Source: Gaertneriomyces semiglobifer
Lineage: Eukaryota; Chytridiomycota; Chytridiomycetes; Spizellomycetales; Spizellomycetaceae
Length of the DNA: 64,000 nucleotides
NCBI GenBank assembly: GCA_025558075.1
Contig: JAHLKF010000037.1
Coordinates: forward strand, 38,110-102,109
Direction: 5' to 3'
The notes under the pieces are model-generated. The model searched no databases and was not told the origin of the DNA. It saw only the letters and a program-made list of their open reading frames with translations. A program made the position numbers and the translations under genes. The stretch's first letter is position 1. Each line of letters opens with the position of its first letter. Shown here piece by piece: positions 32,601 through 44,248 of this stretch.

Positions 32601-35600
32601 CGACAGTAACGTAGAGATCTGAAGAATCGTCGTCGTTCAGAAATTTCAGCTTTTGCGGGTCATTATACATCCCTTTCGTAGGGCGGTGCACCTCAAATTT
32701 CTGCTTGTCGCCCAGATCACAGGCTCGCTGTCTGAACATAACGGGTGCCAAACCTCGGCCATAACCTACTAGAACGTCCTGCGCTTCGGCAGCAAACTCC
32801 TCAATAATCCATGATGGGAGATTCACTGACATCGATAAGTCCCAAACTGATGGCGTGCGATCATGTGCTGCTTTCTCCAAAATGGCGCACAGGGAGTTGT
32901 AGAAAACTGAGAAGTGGTCTGTTTCTTTTCCCTCGGCAATCCTTTGCTCGGCACTAACAGGGGAATCGATGGACATTGGTTCTTCGGTGATGAGCGGAGA
33001 CGCAGGCACTACAATTGGACTCGATACCGCAAGGCCCTCAACGAAAGGCTCAGGTAGTTCTCTGGATGATGACAGCTTAGCACTCTTCAGATATCTTGCG
33101 ATGGTTGCTTCAACAACATAGTCAGTCACAGTATCCTGAACCGCATCTTGAAGCTTTTGGGAAAGTGCATCCAGATTGATGGCACCCTGATACCATACTT
33201 CAGCAGCTATTCGATATCCCTTGAAGCCTGTTAATGCATCTTCATCCTTTGCGACAACCGGCTCCAAATGATTGAACGCTTGGAAATCCGCCACTGGCGA
33301 CGGAGAATCGAGAGGACTCAAAACATCACCAGGAGCCTCCAAGACTACGTGCCCATCATCGTCAAGGAGCGCTAAACATAAGCAGCATATACCCTGCCCT
33401 ATCGCTGTCTGGGTTGGTGACGGGCCGCGCGTCGATACCGCACTGTACACGAATACGAAATCTGAGAACTGCAGTTCATGGGTGGCCCGTTTCCTGCCAA
33501 GAAGGAAAGTATCAGACGGATATGCAAGTAAGATGACATCTTCCAAATCTAACGCACCCTCCATCCGCCGTATCGGGAATTGAATTTGCCCAACCAAAAG
33601 TGACTTCGTAGTGCTTTCTCAGTCCCGCAGTCAAGTCAGAGCCATTTTGTGGCATTGCCCAACCTTTCAGACTTTGACGCAGTAGTAATAGATACAGGTA
33701 CGGACTGCACACGAAGTCTGGAATGAGGAAAAATCTCCGACGAGCCGGCGGAATGTTGCGGCCAACCGGTAATATGAATTCGTAATCAGCGCGCTGGAGC
33801 TTTACGTTACGAGCCAGTAAGTTGCTCAGAATGTTTTGCGTCAAACCGTTCAGTCGAGATTCTACCATCTTTGTGAATTCGCGGGTGATAGACGGCCCGG
33901 GCTCATCGACTCCAAATACTTGAAGTAGAAGGGCCCTGCTCCCCAGCTTAGGCTGACCACTAGATATAGATGCCGCACTGGTTACAATACTGGAGATGGT
34001 TGGTCTTCGTACTCTGGGAGATGCCGAGAGGTGTTTTGGGGATCCAAATTGCGATGTTTGGCTTAGACCTGCGTCCAAGCCAGCCGTCGGCGTTCCGGGA
34101 AGCTCATCCTCGCCATGATCTTTTGATACCTCCTGCTCTACTTCCCTACTGTCAGCATCCAGCTCTTCAATGAGAAACTTCATATAGAACACGGCGTCTT
34201 TGTCGGAGTAAACCATCATATTCTTCCGATTGGATATGCTTAAACCACTGAAGGCATTAACGACGGTATTCAAGGCTTGCTTTGATGTTAATCGAAAGTG
34301 CAATGGAAACCGGTGTTGATGTACCAGAGGACAAGCAAAACGAGCCACTGAGAAAATGCCTTGAGGTACGTCCACCGGTGAAGAAGGGCTTACGGATAGG
34401 TCGTCATCTGTTCCGGTGCGCGGCGAGTTATCGGCGAGGGTATCGTCGGGAGGTATAAGCAATTGACTAGGATGACCCAGGTTCAGTACCAGAAATGCCT
34501 AATAGGATGTTCAAGGAGCCTACCTTGCTGCGTGTGTTTCGCTTAGCTGGTTGAGTAAACAGCAGCGGTTGACCCTTTCGCAGCAGTCTGAAATACATGT
34601 CCTCATTCGGCGTACTATCAACAGACGTTCGAATGTGGCAACCACTTTGGAAAAAAAGTACATTTGCACTGCATGCCCAGAGACAGTCACAATGAGCCAA
34701 AAGCGATTTTTAGAGTAGTCTGCATGCGGTGACATGATGTGATCACCGCTGGATGGTGAGCTGACGGTTGGAGATATGACTCTTCTGTTATCATGAATCC
34801 GTTGGCGATTTAAGGACGGCAGAGCTTCATCGTGATCCAACGATATCCCTAGTCCCTGAACAAGTTCTGGATGATGACCTGCGTCGTCTTCATCTGTTAG
34901 CTCCGCCACAACGGCCTCTTCGTCGTCCTCGACAACATCCAGTCCATCTTGATCTACAACACAAAACATGTTCCCAATCCTAACAAGCCTTCCCACACCC
35001 ACGTCCATTGCTTGGAATTGTTTCCGGAACAGTTCAATCCCAGCGGAACTCTTGACGAAAACAAGCGGCAAATTGACGGCCAACGTTGGCCCTATCTCTT
35101 CGACAGAAAACATCGTTGGGCTGTCGCTTCCATCGTGATTTTGATCGGTTACGGCCCGTGTGAGGGGTTTATGTCTTTGTCGAAGGATGTTCTGAACATA
35201 CAAGAGCGTGGATTCTCGAGCTGGGCTTACATCCAGCAGCAAATGCATTATCTCATTCTCTAATAGCGCACCCAGCTTGCTAGCGATCTCGCGGACGACT
35301 CCTTGCTGTTCGTCCCCTAGCACGGTCGCCAAGCCAGCAATTGACTGCTCCGTGTCTGGAGAAATTCTAGTACTTGAAATTAGAAAAGCAAGGCAGTTTC
35401 TGAGTTGCAGCGCGCTATGATACTTACGTTTCAAGAGTTTCACTCTCCGCAGCACTCCGATTACTTGGACTTACAGTAGCATCGGAAACATCGCTTGTGC
35501 GGTTTTGAGCACTGACTGGCACAGTCAGGCACACCAGATGCAATATTGCTCTGGTCCCATCGGCGCTTTCCACCGGACTGGTGTCATTTCCAATAGAACT

Positions 35601-38600
35601 GGGCGTAAAATCTGCCAGATCCTCGTGATCGTCGTCAGAGGTTACACAATATGAAGTCGGTAAGCCGTTTACTGGAATCCGCGCACACTCTTCGCCCCCC
35701 TTCCAGAAACTAAGTTCGGTTTTTAAAAATAATGGACGTTCGGCGCAGTCTAATGTGCGCAAGTAGGCGTCAAACTGGGATATCAACCCGGGGGAAATGG
35801 AGGCCTTTACGGGAGGTGTCTTGGCGGCGCTGAGGACATTTGCGCTGCTACCACCGGTACTAGACGGCGTTAATATGCTGGGCAGCACACTCGAACCTGA
35901 CTCGCTTCGCGATGTCGCCGGGACTGGCGATCCGGTGCGAATTGCTTCAGTGTGTTGTGTTGGTTGGTAGAAGTAAACGTTCTCATACTCCCCGTCTTTG
36001 TCTCGAACCGGTGCGAACCATTGTGACAGGATAGCTTTAAATTCCCTCTGTACGTCAGAATCGCCACTGTTTGGATTACATTAAAATACCGAAAAAGACT
36101 TTGAATCACTGAAACGTAGGACTCACCCTTCACCCCCATCGCCGTGAATGAGACCAACATTCAAGTAGGGCGTAAGGTCTATCTCGACGCGATGACTGAC
36201 GCAAGAATCAATGGCCTTCGTTACATCCGCCTTTTCCAAAATAAAACCTTGCATAAGAGCGGCATATACACTCTTTACGAAGGCGCTACAGTAACCGCTG
36301 TTGATCGTTTTCATGACGGAGAGTGAAAATGAAGATAGAGATGATGCGGAATGCAGAGATGTGTCTGCTCCATCGTGGTCCTCGGCGGATCGTGCCGACA
36401 TCCGAAGCATCAAGTCGGGTTGGTTTGGACAGTTCAAGTGATGAACCGAGCCGTCTATCCACACTTGTCCATCAACGACAGACTCGGGAGATATGTCCCA
36501 AACTCTAATCTTTGAAGTGCCGACTCCTTTACAAATATCTTCCACAGTGGGTTCAAAAGTGGTGGCATCAGAGAGAGGGATGCCCCCCAATGGCATCGTA
36601 GGTCTGGTGCATTCAAAAATCGGCAGAGCAAGACACGCTGGTGAGACTTCTTCATAGTCGCTGTCAATGGCGGCTGATACGCGCTCTACGTTAGCAGCCA
36701 TAGGATCATCCCTTCGTCGCTCCCAAGTAGCCGCAGAAATGTACTGAGGAACAAACACCAACAAGAAGCTATTGGCGTCTCGAATCTTAACGAAACATCT
36801 GCTTTCGCGAACTCTTTTAATTAACAGGGCCTTATATCCGTCATTCAAGCCGTCTACCGTTGACAGCGCATGCTCAATACGTTCGATGAAATCAGGCTCC
36901 TCGGCTGCCAGTTCGGTCATTACCGGTTCATCGGAATCCATTGGAACTTCGGCATCTGTGGCTTCCAATACCATACGCTCAAGGAAGCGGCACAAGGTCA
37001 AGTTAACGCGCTCCTGTACGGTACGGGCGAGTAATAAGTCCTCCAAACACATCCAATACCCAGGGCTCGGCTCGGTAACAACCTCATCAGGCGCATTAAT
37101 CAAAAGCTTGGGTTTTAGCACACTCCCCTGAAGGCCAGATGTGCTGAGGGAAAGTCCTTCAGCAGCGGATCGTCCACGAAGAACTTTTTGACTTGCGCTG
37201 CGACTTAACAACGTGGTGGGAGTGTTTGCAATCAGATGTGCCGCAGCCCCAGCAGGGGTAAGACTGTGGTTAGGCCCCACAATGCCTTCCACGGCGGAAT
37301 CTACCAAGATGCTACCTGCCCTACTTTGTGAATACGGGTTCGGTGAAAGAAGCCCGTTCGGGCTAAGCAGGCCGCCAATGTCACTCGGAGTCTTCCGGAT
37401 CGCGACCTGCCCATCACGTACTGTTGGGAAACGAAACACCGGTACGCTAAACTGTGCATCTTCTAAAATGTTCGTCATCGAAAACACCTTGCCCATCGCG
37501 GTCGACTGTTTCTCCAGCTTGCTCGTTTTCGGTAGCACGACGGGCTCCACCCCTGGAGGCACTCCTCGACAACGACCTAACGCATGCACTCGGTTGAAAG
37601 AGTATATCTTACTTATCAATTTTTTGTCGTTCTTCACAATATCCTCAGCAAGATGGTCAAAGTGTTCCCGGAATAGTGCACTTATCGGCATCTGATTCAG
37701 GGTTGGGGTGATGCAAACTTCACTACCAGCTGGGCCGTTGACGATGGGCTCGACCCAGAGCTCCGTAATGAGACTCCTACTTTTAGGATCCGTAAGTATC
37801 ACAAACTGTACTGCACATATACTGGTATCTTCGTCTTTGACTTCCGTGCAAGCCTTGCGACGTGGTAGTTTGATCTCACGATACAAGGTCACGGAACCAT
37901 CCGCCTCATTCACAGGTACGAATCCCTCCTCGACGCGACGGCAGTACACTAACCAATACGCCAGTTCATGCAAACTCATGACGGATTCTCCGTGCGTATC
38001 TCTTACATCTGCACCACACTCCCCGCTCACATCGGCCAACCACACCCAACGATGGTGTCGCAAGTAGCTTTTCAAAAGGGGGGACACGGCATAACGGCTG
38101 TCAACAGCATTCATGGCGCTGCTGAACCGCGCTAGTGGCTTTGTTGCGGCCACTGACTTGCCGTCAACAAATAGGTTCTTTAAGGCCCCGGCACCTTCTT
38201 CGTCATGTGTCGCCCGGTAAAAGATTAATAGCTTCCTAACAGGCTTTCTAGCCACGATAAGCGGCTTGAAAGAGAACCCCAATGTCCGCACAAAATGCTC
38301 CACGGAATCAATGGCCGTGACCATCTTGTGTACAATCTTGTTGCGGTCCACGATGCCAACGTTGAAAAACAATATCCGTAAAGTAACCAAACTCTCGCAT
38401 TCGCGGATAATAGTTGCGAGACAAAACCCTCGCGGCTTTAAATCGGCGTCTGTCCCACCAACTGCCAAAATGTCTCTGGTTTCAGCCGACTCACTCTCAT
38501 CATATATCAAGCGGACGTAGGCGTTGCGCCCACCGACACCGCTCACCGGTCCTCCAATCCCGCGCCACTCTTCACATAGTAACTGGTTCAAGTAGATTCC

Positions 38601-40995
38601 TGCAACCTGCTTCCGAGCCTTATCACCATTACTTCCTGATCCTCCACCCATTGATGAGGTGCTCCGTAAGATAACGTCACATCGCCAATCCGCAAAGGAT
38701 TCGGGACGCGCAAACATGATCTGACCAAGCGAAGTCCAGAAGTTGCTTGATGAAGTAGTAGCGGGTGAGTAGCGCATTCCGGTACTGGTGAGAGAATGCT
38801 CACTCGTAGTGAGGTGAAACATCGGAGGCTCTGATTGTGGAAAGACTGAAAGGGCGTACTTTGAATTAAAAGAAGCAACCACCTGATATTCCATATGATC
38901 AACACGACGAATTGCGCAGGATGTGCATGAAGAGATACGAACCTTAAGCATCTCATCTGCGTCCATGACGCCCTTGATCCACGCTCTCAACCTCAGCACC
39001 TTGCTTCTCATATGTGGCGTCAATGTACCACTGATTGTTTCCACGTTCTCGAAACTGACAGCGAAACTTTGATGCGCGACAACTAATATTTCTATTCTTG
39101 CCGGCTTTTTCGCAATGTCCAGTGCGGCCAGTGCATCTTCACCAAGGAAGTTTGCGTCCCCCGCGTTCCAGGTGGTTTTGACGATGTACTGTACAGAGAC
39201 ATTTTGGTACCACGACATTGTGAAGCATACGTGAACCCGGTCTGGTCTACCAGGTCTATGAACAAGGTTCACGCTTTTTAACATAAAGCCTTCGTTAAGC
39301 CGTGCGGATACCAGCACTTTGACTGGGATCTGCAAGTTGTAAACGCCGCAGGGGCAAGTTACCTCAGGTACGACCGGCGCTTTGCTGTCGGGCTCCCAAG
39401 GAAAAGCAAGCTCTTGGAATGAAACAGTAGCTTTGCTTTCGTCGGTGTTGTCAACTAGCCGTGCGCGAGGGTAATCGACTGGGCGCTCAATCTTTGTAGC
39501 ATTGACCGCTCGATGGAACGCATACGCTCCAGGTTTGAAAAGGACCTTTTCTCGAATAAGCAAATGCCGGTGATAGAAATTCATGGACCGGTAGATGCAG
39601 TCAGATTGAGATTCTGGCTCTCTCACTGCAGTATTGTTCGGCGAGATAGAGTCATGATCCAAATACGGACAGTCAGCGTCATAAAGAAATCTTCCAGTGG
39701 CAGCTACAGCAATAAACCTCAGAAATTCGTGATTGGGAACATGGCCTAAGTTTACTCCTGGAGAGAAGCCTTTTTCACCGCCAACTTGGATGATGGTGAA
39801 GCTAACGTCTTGACGCCCCATACTTCTTAGGCATTCGCGCGCTATTGGTTCACCAACGGCAAGTTCATTGAGCACTCCATCAGTGATAACGACAATGGCA
39901 GGGGTGGCATCTTCGGACATAAGCGCCAGCGCTAATAATCCGTTCTCTAAGGCTTTAAAAATGCCAGTGGCACTCCCGGTTTTCGGGGGTTGATCCACTA
40001 ATTTCTTTTGTGAAACCACTTCGGGTGCAGGTTCGTTGGTCGTATTGATCGTTGTGTCAGTGTCTTTTTGAGGTACTGCTTCTCTGGCAGCTGCGTTTCG
40101 ACCGTCTTTATACCGTTGCTGTACCAAATCACATTCGTATGCGGTCAAAGCGTTGTAGAGTTTTTCAGCAACCGCTTCCAAGTTGGACTGCGTGATAGCT
40201 ACATCCTGTATTAGGACTCGCGTGGGGAAAGATCTTGCAAAACTTGCGAAGGACGAATGTTGAATCCCTCGAGAAAATGCTGCTCCACAATGCGCGATAA
40301 CTGATACATGAACCACTGGTGACACCTTTACCATTCAAATTAGAAAAGCACATAGCAGTACGAATAAAGCACTTCTCTCACATTGAACGTGCGTGGGACA
40401 CCAGCAATTGTGGTAGTCATGGAAAACGGGGTTGATAATCCGTCCAAACACTTACACAGGCTAACGGAAGCAAGATGTTCAGCCAAGGGACAGTGTGGGC
40501 ATAGCCACCTGCCATTACCTACGTCTCGAACGCCGTGCTGATCAATGTTTTTGCCTTCCCGCTGCTGTCGTCTACCACATTCATGCTCGGAGTCATATCC
40601 ACGATAAAGGCAAAACGATGACGGTCCGCAATCCAATAGAAACGAGTCTCTGAAGTGAACCTATACAGGATATCCGGCTCGTTGTGCATATTGGAGCTCT
40701 CGCCTATCAAACAGCTGATGTCTTCGGGCCCAACAACTGCTGAGCTTGCCCACGGTTCCTCATATTGCGTATCGATCGCAACCACTTCCAACACACCGTC
40801 AACGTCGTACTCGCTCAACCGCCGAGGTGCGAACATATGCCGCAATATCCAAATATCTCTGTCCGTGCGAGACCATAGCTCGGCATTGTAGATGTGCAAG
40901 AGGACAGATCGGGCATCGATGAACTGCCCTGATGGAGGTTGAATCGAGATATCCGGCAACGGTGAAACATTTGGAGCAGCATTGATGTCCTCCAT
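29639..40995 (-). CDS. SZT2-like giant protein (TORC1 regulator, KICSTOR-type)
   Basis: Nine exons (40995-40523, 40460-40382, 40325-36127, 36066-35428, 35372-34524, 34466-33595, 33548-31131, 31074-30407, 30340-29639) join in frame to about 3,632 residues, close to animal SZT2 (about 3,400). SZT2 anchors GATOR1 to lysosomes in the KICSTOR complex and so restrains TORC1 when amino acids are scarce. Features seen are a von Willebrand-like start (RFAFIVDMTPSMNVVDDSS), SVIAHCGAAF, FTMSWYQNVSVQYIVKTTWN, a tract with EEGFVPVNEADGSVTLYREI, NRFWLIVTVSGHAVQMYFFSK in the middle, and the C-terminal blocks SYSFDFHLRRFQFILERR, FNVGYYVLVVNRNGFPLREL and AVRYYSRDSLWRRL. Long Ser/Asp-rich insertions interrupt these. 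The splice at 33594-33549 is a 46-base intron with a weak GTTGGG donor. The family call is from memory of domain order and short matches. Confidence 0.72.
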
Positions 40996-41150
40996 TCTCC
41001 TTCACTGAATCATGGCTATTCAGATCCTCAGTTCCAATGGTGTGCTTCTTTTTGCAGGTAGTTGTTTCGCTTTGACACACACGCGTTAAGTAAAGTTCAT
41101 AAGATCTTCCCTGCCGTCCTATGATATATAGCTGTACACCTCCCCTCATC
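40996..41150. promoter_or_regulatory. Compact divergent promoter between SZT2-like and lectin genes
   Basis: Only 155 bases separate the two start codons. A TATATA-like sequence (ATGATATATAG) lies at 41121-41131 about 25 bases before the lectin start, so it may instead belong to the transcribed leader. A shared bidirectional promoter is inferred from the geometry. Confidence 0.45.
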
Positions 41151-42865
41151 ATGCGACCCCCTTCCGCCTTCACCTGCGCTTTCCTCATATGGGGATGCCT
41201 GGCATGCTTCCTCCCGGCTGCAATCGCAGCTGATGATTTCAACCTGGACAATGTCCCGAAGCGGCATGACTATCGTTTCACTTTCAAGAAGCCGTATTTC
41301 ATGTACGATGAAAAGTCAATACCGTACTGGGAGCTAACCAAAGGTAAACAATATGAGCTGTAAGCCTGGCCTCTTCCCTCGTTGTTCGGCGCTCATACCG
41401 AAGCCGCTCGCGCAATAGGTGTCCTTGCAAGCAATGATTCCATTCGTCTTACGCCAAGTGTCCCTGATCACCAGGGATCAGTATGGTCGATCCGCCCCAA
41501 TCCTTACCCCGAATGGCAAGCAGTGTTCTCATTTTCGGCATTTGGCCGCGGGTTCCTCGGCGGCGAAGGTCTAGCATTTTGGTACACTGAAGACAGAATG
41601 ATCGAAGGCCCGATGTACGGTAACAAGGATGCCTGGAAAGGCCTTGCTGTTGTCTTTGACACAGCTGAACAAGCAGAAAACCGATACACGCCATATATAT
41701 ACGGAGTATACAACGATGGAAAGGAGCACTACGCCAATCGAGATGATTATGTCCAAACAGCTCTAAGTGGCTGCTTCAGAGACTATCGGAACACACCTAC
41801 CCCTGTGTTTGCGAGGATAACGTATGCAAATGAGACTCTCAAGGTTGGCTACTGACGCTTGTGTGAGAACTCCTTAACGCAGTAGTAACCTTAAATGCAT
41901 CACTGTCAGGTCGAGATAGATCTGCGACAACAAGGCAGCGGCTTCACTGAGTGCTTCAAAGCAACACCCATCAAGTTACCAACTGGATATTACTTTGGAA
42001 TAAGTGCTGCTACAGAAGCTCATCTGGCAGGTATGTACAACCCCCTGAATACACCTCTTTCTGTTGACGCTGACGAGTCTCATCTCCATTTTAAGACGAT
42101 CATGATATTTATCTCTTCGAACTAACTCAGCTTAACCCGCCGCCCCGGAAGAAAGAAGTGGAGCGACCGCACGAAGCCGAGCATATTGCGAAAGAAGGGC
42201 AATTCCAAATCTCCGAGGAGATGAAGGAGAATATCGAGAAAGTTGAGAAAATCGTCAAGAACGCCGATGAGCCGCATCAGATCGTTGTGGAGGTATGTAT
42301 GCAATGGCGACATATTTTGCTTTCTGAAGCCGAGCGTCATCTAACTTGACCTTGACAGAACCCATCGATGCCTGAACTCCAGAAGCTGCAAGAATCTCAA
42401 TTTCACATTATGGAAGGTCTCAACTTGATTCTATCCCACATGGATGTGTCGAAAAAGCAAGGTGGCGGTGCGTCTGCGAAGGAGCCTACACCAGCACCTC
42501 CATCAAAAACACCACCTGCAGCGAATGATCAAAAGTACATCCTGTAAGATGCATGCGTGACATTGCGCTCATAGCTAGCAATGGTAGGACTCACTTTGTG
42601 CTCTCCTGATAGCGAGTACCTCAAAGATATCACGCAAAACCTCAAAACTCTCGCGTCAAAATCCGATACTGAATTCCAGACGTTGCACCGCTCTTTGGAA
42701 ATGCTGCAGCGGCAACAAGCATCCGCGACAAATCAAGCGGCATCGACGCCAGCTGGCTCTTCCTGGCTGGCTCCAGCTGCGGCGTTTATGGCAGGCGTCA
42801 TGCTGACATGGGGACTGAGTTTGGTTCTGCGCACCCGGGAGGAGAAGACTAAAAAGTTCATTTAA
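41151..42865 (+). CDS. L-type lectin cargo receptor (ERGIC-53/LMAN1-like)
   Basis: This is a type I membrane lectin that carries glycoproteins from the ER to the Golgi. A signal peptide (LIWGCLACFLPAAIAAD) leads into the lectin domain: RFTFKKPYF, DSIRLTPSVPDHQGSVWS, GEGLAFWYTED, GMYGNKD-like GPMYGNKDAWKGLAVVFD, FARITYANETLKVEIDLR, TECFKATPIKLPTGYYFGISAATE and DDHDIYLFELTQL. A coiled-coil stalk follows (SEEMKENIEKVEKIVKNA, EYLKDITQNLKTLASK), then one TM helix (LAPAAAFMAGVMLTWGLSLVL) and a tail ending KTKKFI, whose KKxx pattern is the COPI retrieval signal (KKFF in ERGIC-53). Exons 41151-41343, 41419-41843 and 41910-42030 are fixed; further exons follow to 42865. An in-frame ATG at 41121 exists, but 41151 gives the better signal peptide. 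Confidence 0.88.
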
Positions 42866-42986
42866 CATTTTTGATACACCTGACGCGAGCTTGACAATCC
42901 AGATGTGATTCGGACGTTTCTTTCTGATGTTGCTATATGTACAGGCAATCTGCTATACAACAGAAAACGCTATCCGTCGTAGGTAG

Positions 42987-43534
42987 CTAGTAAGGATCGT
43001 TCCAGTATTCTGCATTGTAGTTCTCTATCAGTTCTTTGTCAGCGTTGTGCAGCTGCTGCCACGTGGTGAATCCTCCTTGCAAAATGAGTACTTCCTGCTT
43101 TGTGACGTCAGGCTTCACTAGCTGGTGGTAGTGGCGAGCGCATTTCGGGCCTCGTACTGAACCACCGTGAATGCGTAAGCATGGAGAGAAGGGTTAGAAT
43201 GCGCTTTTGCATTGAGTTACCTTGCGAGAGTGCACAGTGAAAGATGACTTTTGGGACCTGGTCAAATTGTTCAGCGGACTGCAACGCCAGAAACTCGTCT
43301 GCGGGAATATTAACAGCGCCCGGGATATTGCCAAACTATGGAATGGCGAAAAGAGTTCATCATTATGTTGCTAACGAGAATGCGGTTGCTTCGACGGCAA
43401 CCCAACGACTCACTTACAGGGTAGTCGTCTTGTCGTACATCTACCACGACATAATCCTTCCCGGGCACCTTTGCCTTGTCACGGACGAGGCCTGCCAATT
43501 CTGCTGCCGTGATGAAAGTTGGGCCGCCAGACAT
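42987..43534 (-). CDS. Rhodanese-fold Cdc25-like phosphatase (Ych1/Ibp1/Arr2 type)
   Basis: A single-domain rhodanese protein of about 130 residues in three exons. The start MSGGPTFITAAELAGLV leads to KDYVVVDVRQDDYP, then FGNIPGAVNIPADEF. The active loop is FHCALSQVRGPKCA, an HCx5R phosphatase signature formed across the last intron. The family's characteristic PG.....VLILQGGFTTW-like end is present as EVLILQGGFTTWQQL. This pattern belongs to small Cdc25-like phosphatases and arsenate reductases such as yeast Ych1 and Arr2 and fission yeast Ibp1, not to sulfurtransferases with a six-residue loop. It could dephosphorylate phosphotyrosine or reduce arsenate; sequence alone does not say which. 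It converges with the lectin gene after 121 bases. Confidence 0.85.
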
Positions 43535-44248
43535 GGTACTGGGAAGGCTACTATGTTTTTCTCAGAGCTGTTTGAATGGCCTACTCCCGCCAATGGTTGA
43601 TTTCTGTTGGAAGGGATTACCACGCCGTTCTTCGTTAATAAAGTGAATGCGGATGGTAATAAGGTTGGGTTCTCGTCATCAGTGTAAGTCCAAGGCGACA
43701 TCGCTGATGACAATGGCGCCAACTCTTCATCATAACATCATCTGCGAAACAGCAGCAGACCGGCTCAATTGTCAAAGGCTACAAAGGAAACTTCCGAGCA
43801 GCATTGTAAATTTAAAGACTGTGAGTTCCCGCCAGCCAGATTCTGTGGTCGTGCAAGTAACTGATCAAGCGTCAACCTACATTCCTGTGAACGTTCCAGG
43901 TGCACATCACGGCCGGCCTAGTACGAAATGTAAAAACGAATGCACAGCATGTGCACACATAGCACAGCATCCAGCTCCATCTCCCACGATGGCATATGCG
44001 TCGCCAACGGCACACAGTTAGTTACGCAGAGTCATGAGCTTATCTCGCAAACGGCCCAAGCCCAATGGTTATTCGTGTCACTTTGACAGATCGTTGACAG
44101 TTTCTTGACAGTTTGGACAGTTGCCTCGTGAAGACATGAGACACTCCCACAATGCTTCGCATATATATATTGCGACGGAGTCGAGCACGTCTGCCACTTC
44201 ACCGTTGGCTGGCCTTGTTCGGTAGAGCGTACATCTGCATAAAGAGTG
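43535..44248. other. Divergent intergenic region, partly open frames
   Basis: About 710 bases between the phosphatase and helicase starts. A 124-codon + frame at 43647-44021 and a 93-codon - frame extending upstream of the phosphatase are open but unrecognisable and overlap each other, so I do not call either. Confidence 0.4.
44157..44173 (+). promoter_or_regulatory. TATA-like element upstream of the helicase gene
   Basis: GCATATATATATTGCG lies about 80 bases before the start codon at 44249, a normal distance for a TATA box with a short leader. It is also an alternating AT tract, so its role is only suggested. Confidence 0.4.

Noticed and set aside
33512..33600. SZT2-like gene as two genes or a pseudogene
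   Set aside because: A 46-base GT-AG intron restores the frame exactly and both sides carry SZT2-like blocks. It is kept as one gene, with the doubt noted.
41121..41150. Alternative upstream start of the lectin gene
   Set aside because: The extra ten residues would place a polar stretch before the signal peptide; the ATG at 41151 gives a standard signal sequence.
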